Shown piece after piece: positions 1 through 5,656 of a DNA stretch of 11,653 bases (positions within the stretch are counted from its first letter, which is position 1; each line of letters opens with the position of its first letter). The position numbers and the translations under genes were made by a program. The DNA lies in the NCBI GenBank assembly GCA_025964465.1, contig JAOPYS010000204.1, forward strand, positions 1 to 11,653. The letters run 5' to 3'. Source of the DNA: Thermoleophilia bacterium. GTDB lineage: Bacteria > Actinomycetota > Thermoleophilia > Gaiellales > SKUG01. The notes under the pieces are model-generated. The model searched no databases and had not been told where the DNA came from. It was given only the letters and a program-made list of their open reading frames with translations.

Positions 1-1007
1 TCGCCTTCACCGTCGTGTACTCGATCGTGTCGCACTGGGTGTGGCACGCCGACGGCTGGCTGTTCCGGCGAGGCATGCAGGACTTCGCCGGCTCCACCGT
101 GGTGCACTACCAGGGCGCGCTGGCCGCGCTGGCCGGGGCGATCCTGCTCGGCCCCCGCCTCGGTCGCTTCACGCGCGAGGGGCGCCGGTTCGTCGGCCTG
201 CCGATCGCCGGCCACTCCATGCCGTTCGCGGTGATCGGAGCGCTCATCCTGTGGACGGGGTGGATGGGCTTCAACGCCGGCTCGACACTCGGCGTCGAGT
301 TCGGCGGCCTGGGTTTCGCCGGGTACGTCGCGCTCACGACCAACCTGGGTGCTGCCGCCGGCCTGGTCGGCGGGATGGTGGCGGCGCGCATCCTCCACCG
401 CACGGCCGACATGGGCACGCTGCTCAACGGGGTGATCGCCGCGCTCGTGGCGATCACCGCCGCGTGCGGGTTCGTCGCGCCGTGGGCCGCGGTCGTGATC
501 GGCTTCGTCGCCGGCCTGGTCGCGAACCTCGCCATCCCGCTCGTCGCGCGCGCCGGCATCGACGACCCGATCGGCGCCGTCGCCGTGCACGGGCTGGCCG
601 GGGTGTGGGGGACGCTCTCGCTCGGGCTGTTCGCGATGCCCTCGCTCGCCCACCGGCTCGGCACGGGCAGCGGAGGCCTCCTCTACACGGGCGACGCGCA
701 CCAGCTCGGAGTGCAGGCGCTCGGGCTCGCCGTGGTGGGGGCGTTCAGCTTCTCCATGTCGTTCGCGGCGCTGTGGCTGATGAAGGTCACGATCGGCATC
801 CGGGTCGAGGAGCACGTCGAGCACGTCGGCCTGGACCTGTCCGAGCACGGCGCCTCGGGCTACCCGGAGCTGCTCGAGGGGGACGCGGTCCTCGCCGGCG
901 CCTCGGCGCGCAGCCGGATGGCGCTGGCCTCCGTCGACTGGCGCGTGCTGGACGAACACGAGCGATACGACGCGAAGGGCGAAGGAATATCGGGTTACAT
1001 GCCCTGA
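1..1007 (+). CDS. amt: Ammonium transporter (Amt/MEP/Rh family), 5'-truncated
   Basis: This is the C-terminal part (about 335 residues, codons beginning at base 3) of an integral-membrane ammonium channel; the start lies outside the window. Family marks seen directly: the DFAGSTVVH segment with the first pore histidine (codon 105-107), a GPRLGRF loop, repeated Gly/Ala-rich membrane helices, and DDPIGAVAVHG with the second pore histidine (codon 588-590). In AmtB the two histidines form the twin-His pore that conducts ammonia/ammonium. The cytoplasmic tail carries the family signature EEHVEHVGLDLSEHG, which in relatives contacts the PII protein GlnK; no glnK is visible downstream. After that signature the tail runs on for about 50 residues (SGYPELLEGDAV... 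to GISGYMP), longer than in minimal family members. The stop at 1005-1007 lies inside a possible hairpin. The family call is secure; substrate details are family knowledge. Confidence 0.96.
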   Translation, partial: AFTVVYSIVSHWVWHADGWLFRRGMQDFAGSTVVHYQGALAALAGAILLGPRLGRFTREGRRFVGLPIAGHSMPFAVIGALILWTGWMGFNAGSTLGVEFGGLGFAGYVALTTNLGAAAGLVGGMVAARILHRTADMGTLLNGVIAALVAITAACGFVAPWAAVVIGFVAGLVANLAIPLVARAGIDDPIGAVAVHGLAGVWGTLSLGLFAMPSLAHRLGTGSGGLLYTGDAHQLGVQALGLAVVGAFSFSMSFAALWLMKVTIGIRVEEHVEHVGLDLSEHGASGYPELLEGDAVLAGASARSRMALASVDWRVLDEHERYDAKGEGISGYMP

Positions 1008-1030
1008 GCCTGAAATATATTCGGCAGGGC
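1001..1030 (+). terminator. Possible hairpin terminator after amt
   Basis: GCCCT (1001-1005) pairs with AGGGC (1026-1030), and GCC (1008-1010) with GGC (1023-1025), with a 2-nt bulge; GAA (1012-1014) and TTC (1020-1022) can extend the stem around an ATATA loop. The hairpin overlaps the amt stop codon and ends just before the promoter of the next gene. There is no T-run after it, so a classical intrinsic terminator is not shown. Confidence 0.35.
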
Positions 1031-1032
1031 GC

Positions 1033-1061
1033 TTGCATTCTCGTACGATGCTGGTTACAGT
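1033..1061 (+). promoter_or_regulatory. Sigma-70-type promoter for the 1117-1551 gene
   Basis: TTGCAT (1033-1038) and TACAGT (1056-1061) are separated by exactly 17 bases and resemble the -35 and -10 consensus. They lie in an unusually AT-rich patch (980-1061) of an otherwise very GC-rich window, 55 bases before the start at 1117. An overlapping alternative -10, TACGAT (1044-1049), has no good -35. Predicted transcription start is near 1068. Confidence 0.6.
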
Positions 1062-1116
1062 CCTCGGGACAGGTCGCAGCACTCCCCGCTGCGACCGCGC
1101 CCCCGAGGTCCCCACC

Positions 1117-1551
1117 ATGCAGCTCGCCACCGCAGTCATGCCCCGCAACCCCGTCGATCCCGCCTTCCCGCCCCACGGCCCGATCGGTGTCGGCTCGGCC
1201 GGCACGCTGCGCATCGGCCACGCCCTCAACGGCATCGCCTGGTCCACGCACGAGCTCGTGATGCCGATCACCGCTCCGTACTTCATGTTCAAGGGCTCGC
1301 ACGCCGACGCCCTCGCCGGCCTGCAGGCCAAGCTCGGCCTCGACGCCGCCCGTGACGTGCGCCTCGCCGTCGCGCTCATCGGCCACGACGAGCAGTGGAG
1401 CGCACTGCGCCTCAACGTCGGCCAGGAGGTCGTCTCCGCGATCGAGACCGGCGCCGGCCACGGCGGCATCGCCGCCCTGCAGTTCACGCCGCGCAGCGGC
1501 TTCGCGAGCGAGCTCGTCACCGCGCACGGCCTCGTCACCGCCACGCGCTGA
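1117..1551 (+). CDS. Unrecognised 144-aa protein
   Basis: I do not recognise this protein. The ATG at 1117 is chosen because GAGG lies 8 bases upstream (1105-1108) and because the earlier in-frame TTG at 1033 falls inside the promoter. No signal peptide, membrane helix or cysteine motif is visible, so it is probably a soluble cytoplasmic protein. The sequence reads as alternating beta strands and loops rich in Gly, Ala and His (for example GPIGVGSAGTLRIGHALNG near residues 22-40 and VRLAVALIGHDEQWSALRLN near 83-102), with one helix around DALAGLQAKLGLDAARD. It has its own promoter just after amt and ends immediately before a large palindrome, so it looks monocistronic. Coding is supported by the promoter, ribosome site, strong third-position GC pattern and the well-placed stop. 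The strand-opposite frame over this region is a shadow. Confidence 0.75.
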   Translation: MQLATAVMPRNPVDPAFPPHGPIGVGSAGTLRIGHALNGIAWSTHELVMPITAPYFMFKGSHADALAGLQAKLGLDAARDVRLAVALIGHDEQWSALRLNVGQEVVSAIETGAGHGGIAALQFTPRSGFASELVTAHGLVTATR

Positions 1552-1553
1552 CA

Positions 1554-1641
1554 CGCAGCGCCACACGCACCACGCGCTTCCACCTCGGGGCGGTCACGGG
1601 CACGGATGCCCGCGGCCGCCCCGCGTGCGTGGAGCGCTGCG
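1554..1641. terminator. Large imperfect palindrome, probable bidirectional terminator
   Basis: This sits between two converging genes (stops at 1551 and 1658). The core is CGGGCA-CGGA-TGCCCG (1597-1612), a 6-bp stem with a tetraloop. It is flanked by GGGGCGG (1587-1593) and CCGCCCC (1616-1622), and further out by CGCAGCGC (1554-1561) and GCGCTGCG (1634-1641), with partly complementary CACGCAC.../CGCGTGCGTGG between. The whole 88 bases can fold into one long interrupted hairpin on either strand. No T-run is present, as is common in high-GC actinobacteria. Confidence 0.6.
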
Positions 1642-1657
1642 CCCCCGATGGTGGGTG

Positions 1658-1891
1658 TCAGTCGACCTCGTCCGCGAGCAGGCGCATCGCGTCGTCGAGC
1701 GTGTCGGTGGCGTCGGCCACCATGTGGGCGACCACGCCGTCCACGTCGAGCAGTGGCGTGAAGGCCCCGTTGGTCAGGGTGCGCGCGAGGCCGATGGCGA
1801 GCAGCGGGTCGTGCTCGCCGATCTGGCTGGCCGCGTGCACGGCCTGGTTGAGGGGCATCTCGGGTGGGAGGTGGCGTCGTCGGCAGTCCAT
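1658..1891 (-). CDS. Small acidic unrecognised protein (77 aa)
   Basis: I do not recognise this protein. Its N-terminal dozen residues are basic (MDCRRRHLPPE); the rest is a run of short amphipathic helices ending in an acidic tail (DATDTLDDAMRLLADEVD). No membrane segment, signal peptide or metal motif is seen. The ATG at 1891 has a weak GGATGG about 7-9 bases upstream; an internal ATG at 1858 (66 aa, starting MPLNQAV) is an alternative but has no visible ribosome site. It lies downstream of the topoisomerase gene on the same strand, separated by a palindromic probable terminator, so it is likely a separate transcript or a read-through product. Moderately sure it is coding because the composition is protein-like and no competing gene covers the interval. 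Confidence 0.5.
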   Translation of the reverse strand: MDCRRRHLPPEMPLNQAVHAASQIGEHDPLLAIGLARTLTNGAFTPLLDVDGVVAHMVADATDTLDDAMRLLADEVD

Positions 1892-1923
1892 GTGCCAACC
1901 ATCCCGACCAGGGGCGCACGGAA

Positions 1924-1980
1924 GGCGCGCGCATCGTCACGAATCCGTGCCGACTTCGTCACGGCGCCGTGACGCGCGCC
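1924..1980. terminator. Palindromic terminator region after topoisomerase IB
   Basis: CGTCACGGC/GCCGTGACG at 1957-1974 is a perfect 18-bp palindrome with no loop, 13 bases beyond the topoisomerase stop. A second fold is possible: GGCGCGCG (1924-1931) and GTCACG (1936-1941) can pair with CGCGCGCC (1973-1980) and CGTGAC (1968-1973), competing for the right arm. The position fits termination of the leftward operon; the perfect dyad could also be a protein site. Confidence 0.5.
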
Positions 1981-1986
1981 CGCCGC

Positions 1987-3147
1987 TCACGCGTGCGCGA
2001 GTTCCTCGGCGATGACCCGCTCCGCCGCGCGCGCGATGGTCTGGGGCGTGCGGTCCTCCAGCAGCCGCAGGGTGGCAGCCTCGGCCACGAGCTGCACGTC
2101 GAGCGCCTCCACGTCGTTGAGCCGCAGGAGCCGGTCGATGCCGGGCTGGATCGTGCGCCCGTCGCGGTATCGGTCGATCACCCGGGGGTCGATGTAGGAG
2201 CTGCGCGCCACCGCCGGGGTGTTGCCCAGGAAGTCCGACGTCTCGCGCACCGCCGCCGCCACCTCGCGCTTGATCGCCGACTCGCTGCGGCGCGGTTGCC
2301 TGCCGCGCGCGATGACGTCAGCTTCCACCGACGCGAGCGCCACGGCGCACAGCACCGTGCCGTGCCACGTGCGGAAGTCCTTGGCCGAGCAGTCGATCCC
2401 CGCGCTCTCCTTGAGGAAGGCGTTGACGTCACCGGCGACGACCGGGGCCCACGACTTCGCGCCCGGCTCCCGCGCCGCGAACAACGCCTCCGGGCCCGAG
2501 CGCCGCCGCCGCAGCACGTCGACCATCGCGAAGGTGCTCGCGTCGGAGATGCGCCGGATCATCCGGATGCCGTGCTTGGCCGGGAAGTCGAAGACCATCG
2601 CGTCCGGCGGCTCGAGCACCACGTGCGTGCGCCGCAGGGTGAGCAGCCCGAAGCTGCCGTGCTCGGCCACGTACTGCTCGTTGCCGATCCGGAAATACCC
2701 GCGGTCCAGCAGGCGCACCGCGAGCGCGAGGACGCGCTCGCGCGTGGGCTCGAGCGTCGCGCCGTCCTCCGTGTCGAGCAGCCCTGACACGCGCTCGCGG
2801 ATCTGTGGGAGCGCGTCCGCGAACCCGCGCATGCGCTCGAACTTCTCACGGCTGCGAAGCTCGCTCCAGCGCGCGTGGTACAGGTACTGACGTCGCCCCG
2901 CCTCGTCCGTCCCCACCGCCTGCAGGTGGCCGTTCGCGTGCGGGCAGATCCACACGTCCTTCCAGGCCGGTGGGATCACCAGCGCCGCGATCCGCTCCAG
3001 GTCGTCGGGGTCGGTGACCTTCGCGCCGGCGGCGTCCACGTACCGGAACCCGGAGCCGCGGCGCAGGCGCGTCAGCCCGGGCCGCGAGGGGTCGCTGCGC
3101 CGCACGCGCAGGCGCGCCGGTGGCCGAGCTGGAGCCGAGGTCGTCAT
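1987..3147 (-). CDS. DNA topoisomerase IB (poxvirus/bacterial type)
   Basis: This 386-aa protein relaxes supercoils by nicking one DNA strand and forming a 3'-phosphotyrosyl link. In order: a basic N-terminus (1-33), the bacterial TopoIB N-terminal domain (about 34-90, with VIPPAWKDVWICPHANGHLQ), and the catalytic domain. Candidate active-site residues match those known for Deinococcus/vaccinia TopoIB: R153 in YFRIGNEQY, K191 in DFPAKHG, R259 in KDFRTWHGT, N309 in LGNTPAV (Asn instead of the viral His, usual in bacteria) and the nucleophile Y318 in ARSSYIDPRV. Length is normal for the family. The ATG at 3147 is preferred over an upstream frame extension to 3375, which runs antisense-like through the neighbouring amidotransferase. 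It follows that gene by 28 bases, so it is probably the last gene of a three-gene operon. The lysine loop (FPAKHG) departs from the GKSG-like form I expect. Identification is firm. Confidence 0.96.
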   Translation of the reverse strand: MTTSAPARPPARLRVRRSDPSRPGLTRLRRGSGFRYVDAAGAKVTDPDDLERIAALVIPPAWKDVWICPHANGHLQAVGTDEAGRRQYLYHARWSELRSREKFERMRGFADALPQIRERVSGLLDTEDGATLEPTRERVLALAVRLLDRGYFRIGNEQYVAEHGSFGLLTLRRTHVVLEPPDAMVFDFPAKHGIRMIRRISDASTFAMVDVLRRRRSGPEALFAAREPGAKSWAPVVAGDVNAFLKESAGIDCSAKDFRTWHGTVLCAVALASVEADVIARGRQPRRSESAIKREVAAAVRETSDFLGNTPAVARSSYIDPRVIDRYRDGRTIQPGIDRLLRLNDVEALDVQLVAEAATLRLLEDRTPQTIARAAERVIAEELAHA

Positions 3148-3175
3148 GCGACCACTGTGCCCGCCGCCGGGTCCC

Positions 3176-3904
3176 TTAGCCGGGGGCGGGGAGCAGGGCC
3201 GCGTCCAGCAGCGCCATGCAGACCTCGCGCAGTGCGTCGAAGCGCGCCGGCGCCGTCGCCGCGTCGAGGAACTGCTCGGGCCGCTGGACGCATCCGCCCC
3301 GCGAGAGGTCGTCGGTCGTCGATGCGGCGAGCTCGGTCGTCCGTGCGAGCGTGAACTCGGGGTGGAACTGCACACCGTGGACGAGCTCGCCGTGCGAGAA
3401 CGCCTGCCACTCGCAGCCGTCGGCGGTCGCCGTGAGCTCGGCGCCGGGGGGCAGCGTCCACGCGTCGCCGTGCCACTCCATCGCGTCGAAGTGCGACGGG
3501 AGCGCGCCGAACACGGGAGAGCGGCGACCCGCCTCGGTGAGTCGGATCCGCTGCCACCCGATCTCCGGCACCGCCGCGCGGCCCGTGCTGCCGCCGAGCA
3601 CCTCCGCCAGCAGCTGGCTGCCCAGGCAGATGCCGAGCACGCGCGCCGTGCCGCGACGGAGCACGTCCGCGAGGAAGCTGCGCTCGGCGTCGAGCCACGG
3701 GTGCAGGTGCGCCTCGTCGGTGTTCATGCCGCCGCCCAGCACCACGAGGTGCGTCACGTCGGCCGGCGACGGGAGCGGCTCCAGGTCGACGCGCACGACG
3801 CGCAGGTCGACCCCGCGCTGCGCACCCCACTCCGCCACGGTGAGCGGGCGCACGCGCTCGGCGTGCTGCAGGACGTGGATGGTCGGCGCGGCCTCGGGCG
3901 TCAT
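3176..3904 (-). CDS. Class I glutamine amidotransferase domain protein (GMP synthase-like)
   Basis: A 242-aa stand-alone glutaminase-type protein. The family hydrolyses glutamine to give ammonia for a partner or works on a small gamma-glutamyl-type substrate; the acceptor cannot be read from the sequence. The catalytic triad is complete: nucleophile C93 in GICLGSQLLAEVLGG, and H181/E183 in GVQFHPEFT. The oxyanion strand is VVLGGGMNTDEAHLHPWL (55-71). Residues 135-180 (FDAMEWHGDAW, then QAFSHGELVHGVQFHPE) match the stand-alone COG0518-like branch rather than GuaA, since no ATP-pyrophosphatase domain follows. The ATG at 3904 is the likely start, although no strong Shine-Dalgarno is present. It lies 24 bases after the NlpC/P60 stop and 28 before the topoisomerase start, implying one transcript. 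Cytoplasmic. The domain call is secure, the substrate unknown. Confidence 0.93.
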   Translation of the reverse strand: MTPEAAPTIHVLQHAERVRPLTVAEWGAQRGVDLRVVRVDLEPLPSPADVTHLVVLGGGMNTDEAHLHPWLDAERSFLADVLRRGTARVLGICLGSQLLAEVLGGSTGRAAVPEIGWQRIRLTEAGRRSPVFGALPSHFDAMEWHGDAWTLPPGAELTATADGCEWQAFSHGELVHGVQFHPEFTLARTTELAASTTDDLSRGGCVQRPEQFLDAATAPARFDALREVCMALLDAALLPAPG

Positions 3905-3928
3905 GCGGCGAGGCTACCGCGCTCCAGC

Positions 3929-4690
3929 TCAGGTGACGCGGCGCGCTCCGCGGTAGGTCTTCGAGGCGTAGGAGTCGCCGAGGTCGCCGATCTTGACGTT
4001 CTCGCCGGGCTGCGGTGCGTGGATGTACTTGTTGTCACCCACGTAGATCCCGATGTGGCCGATCGTCGACTCCCCCGTGTTCTGGAAGTAGACGAGGTCG
4101 CCGGGCTGCAGGTCGGCCTTGTCGACCGCCTTCCCCGCCGTGGCCTGCTCCGACGCGGTGCGCGGGACCGAGATGCCGAAGTGCTTGGCCACGTAGTCGA
4201 CGAGGCCCGAGCAGTCGAACGAACCGGGGCCGGTGGCACCGTAGACGTAGGGCTTGCCGAGCTGCTGCTTGGCGAAGTCGACCATCGCCTGACCCTTGGA
4301 GGAGGCGGCGGGCTTGGCGGCGGCCACGGGCGCGGGCTTCGGGGCCGCGGCGGGCTTGCGGGCCCCGGCCGCGGGGGCCGGCGTCGACGGTGCATCGGGC
4401 GCGGCGTTCGCGCCGCCACCGCTGGACTGCGCGGGCGTGGCCTTGCCGACCTGCGTGGCGCCCGTGACTGCGCCCATTCCTCCACCGCAGCCGCAGCCCC
4501 CGGACGGCGACTGGCCCGGTACCTGCGCGATGCCGCCCCCGCCCGCGATGCTCGCGGCACCGGCTGCAGCGCCCGTGCCGGACTGCGCGCCGAGCGCCTG
4601 CACGACCGTGGTGAGGGCGGCGGCAGCCGCCTGCAGCGCAGGCAGGACGGAGGACAGGTCAACGGCTGAAGGTGCGGCGATGGCGGCCAC
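3929..4690 (-). CDS. NlpC/P60 family peptidase with Ala/Pro-rich linker
   Basis: A 253-aa protein whose C-terminal domain (about 134-253) is NlpC/P60, a papain-like fold that cuts peptide stems of peptidoglycan (typically D-Glu to diamino acid). The triad is visible: C160 in GSFDCSGLVDYV, H212 in IGHIGIYVG and H224 in YIHAP. Residues 1-35 form a non-polar Ala/Leu/Val helix without the basic n-region of a normal signal peptide. Residues 36-75 are Gly-rich with an unusual GGCGCGGGMG, and 84-132 are an Ala/Pro/Lys linker. The GTG at 4690 is chosen because AGGGGAG lies 6 bases upstream; a frame extension to 5071 is antisense to the HNH gene and rejected. It heads the leftward operon with the amidotransferase 24 bases on. 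How it leaves the cytoplasm is unclear; the enzyme family is firm. Confidence 0.92.
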   Translation of the reverse strand: MAAIAAPSAVDLSSVLPALQAAAAALTTVVQALGAQSGTGAAAGAASIAGGGGIAQVPGQSPSGGCGCGGGMGAVTGATQVGKATPAQSSGGGANAAPDAPSTPAPAAGARKPAAAPKPAPVAAAKPAASSKGQAMVDFAKQQLGKPYVYGATGPGSFDCSGLVDYVAKHFGISVPRTASEQATAGKAVDKADLQPGDLVYFQNTGESTIGHIGIYVGDNKYIHAPQPGENVKIGDLGDSYASKTYRGARRVT

Positions 4691-4858
4691 GTGCGACTCC
4701 CCTGGCGACGGCGGTGGCGAGGCATGCGGCCGGTGTTCGGCGTGGCGGCATGCGTCGACCTGCGTCCACCGTGCGGCCAGCCCCGCCGTGCGACAAGGGG
4801 GATCCGGTGCGGGGCGGTAGGTTGCATGCTCCGCGGCAGCCACCGAAGGATCGACCCC
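4691..4858. promoter_or_regulatory. Divergent intergenic region, NlpC/P60 and HNH genes
   Basis: This 168-base stretch between divergent starts must hold both promoters. I see no convincing -35/-10 pair on either strand. The octamer GGCATGCG occurs twice (4721-4728 and 4747-4754), 26 bases apart. Ribosome sites are at its two ends: AGGGGAG (minus strand, next to 4690) and AAGGA 8 bases before 4859. Confidence 0.4.
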
Positions 4859-5254
4859 GTGACCCGAGACACGCGCCAGATGTCGCCCGCCGATCGCCTC
4901 GAACGACTCCTCGAGCTGGGCGGCGGCGCCTGCGCGTGGTGCGGGTTCGACCTGTCCAAGCCGCAGGCCCGCCCGACGCGCGACCACATCGTGCCGAAGA
5001 TCAAGGGTGGGCCCACCCGCCTCGAGAACGAGGTCGCCTCGTGCGGCTCGTGCAACGCCAAGCGCGGGCACGACTCGCCGTCGCAGTTCATCGAGAGCAG
5101 CCGTCGCGACCGCGGGCTCGAGCCGAACGCAGCGCTCGTCGCCGACCAGCTCGACTCCCTGGACGCCGCGATCCAGCGCGAGGGTGGCATGCGCAAGATC
5201 CGCGACTACGTCACCCGCGAGGCCAAGCGCGTGCGCGCCCTCGCCGAGGACTGA
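4859..5254 (+). CDS. HNH endonuclease domain protein
   Basis: A 131-aa protein dominated by an HNH (beta-beta-alpha metal) nuclease fold. Zinc-type pairs C25/C28 (CAWCGF) and C62/C65 (CGSCNAKRG) bracket the catalytic motif RDHIVPKIKGG (D42, H43), followed by N57 in RLENEV and N66/K68 in CNAKRG. This is the CxxC...DH...N...CxxCN arrangement of small HNH nucleases found as host, restriction-related or mobile-element proteins. A helical C-terminus (about 88-131) includes DYVTREAKRVRALAED. The GTG at 4859 is chosen because AAGGA lies 8 bases upstream; an in-frame ATG at 4826 is possible but has no ribosome site. It is divergent from the NlpC/P60 gene and ends in a strong hairpin. No methylase, integrase or phage gene is adjacent, so its target is unknown. 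The domain is clear. Confidence 0.9.
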   Translation: MTRDTRQMSPADRLERLLELGGGACAWCGFDLSKPQARPTRDHIVPKIKGGPTRLENEVASCGSCNAKRGHDSPSQFIESSRRDRGLEPNAALVADQLDSLDAAIQREGGMRKIRDYVTREAKRVRALAED

Positions 5255-5259
5255 CGCGC

Positions 5260-5306
5260 CGGCAGCGGAGGCTGCCGCATGCGCGCACCGACGTCAGCGG
5301 TCGGTG
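5260..5306. terminator. Two hairpins between converging genes
   Basis: CGGCAGC-GGAG-GCTGCCG (5260-5277) is a perfect 7-bp stem with a tetraloop, 5 bases after the HNH stop. CACCGAC-GTCAGCG-GTCGGTG (5286-5306) is a second 7-bp stem whose loop contains the stop of the leftward membrane protein gene. Together they probably terminate both converging transcripts; neither has a T-run. Confidence 0.6.
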
Positions 5307-5593
5307 ATGTCGAAGAACAGCAGGGCGGTGCCGAGGGCAGCTGCGGCCAGGCCGACGCCGGCGCCGAGCGCTGCGCCGCGCAGGTGGCTCGCGCCCGAGC
5401 CGGCGATCTTCGGCAGGAGCGCGCCGACGCCCGCGCCGATGCCGAGGGAACCCACGGCGGCCGCCGGCAGGATCCAGTTCTCGCGGCCGGGCGGATGATC
5501 GAGGAAGGTCGCTGCCACGGGCAGCGTCAGCGCTGCAGCAGGCACGATGACCGCGCCTGCGATCACGCGTTGCCATCCAGTTCCAATCGACAT
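5294..5593 (-). CDS. Small three-helix membrane protein, unknown function
   Basis: A 99-aa hydrophobic protein I do not recognise. Three membrane helices can be read at about 10-31 (VIAGAVIVPAAALTLPVAAT), 41-62 (ILPAAAVGSLGIGAGVGALL) and 73-94 (GAALGAGVGLAAAALGTALL). The last two are Gly/Ala-rich with closely spaced small residues suited to tight helix packing. Short loops carry HPPGREN and GSGASHLR, and the C-terminus is FFDITDR. The ATG at 5593 is preferred, with GGGACGG about 6 bases upstream; a GTG at 5626 would add 11 residues. It lies last in a leftward series after the LPXTG-like gene (63-base gap holding an inverted repeat). No catalytic motif is seen. Confidence 0.72.
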   Translation of the reverse strand: MSIGTGWQRVIAGAVIVPAAALTLPVAATFLDHPPGRENWILPAAAVGSLGIGAGVGALLPKIAGSGASHLRGAALGAGVGLAAAALGTALLFFDITDR

Positions 5594-5644
5594 GCCGCAC
5601 CGTCCCGTTCGCGTCCCTACGTCCACCGGACTATCGGGTGCGGC
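5594..5644. repeat. Inverted repeat before the small membrane protein gene
   Basis: GCCGCACC (5594-5601) and GGTGCGGC (5637-5644) are perfect 8-bp inverted arms 35 bases apart. The left arm abuts the ATG at 5593 on the minus strand, and the right arm is 13 bases beyond the LPXTG-like gene stop. It could attenuate or terminate between the two genes, or fold to mask the ribosome site. Confidence 0.45.
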
Positions 5645-5656
5645 GCGCGATGTGCG

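Noticed and set aside
41..1261. 406-codon open frame on the + strand
   Set aside because: Out-of-frame shadow of amt that runs across a promoter; the amt frame has unmistakable family motifs.
787..1566. 259-codon open frame on the - strand
   Set aside because: Overlaps amt and the 1117-1551 gene antisense, no ribosome site, low-complexity product.
1864..2787. 307-codon open frame on the + strand
   Set aside because: Antisense to topoisomerase IB, whose catalytic residues fix the true frame.
3014..4669. 551-codon open frame on the + strand
   Set aside because: It runs antisense to the amidotransferase, NlpC/P60 and topoisomerase genes, which have clear motifs; its product is Arg/Ala/Gly-rich with no domain, as expected of a shadow frame in high-GC DNA.
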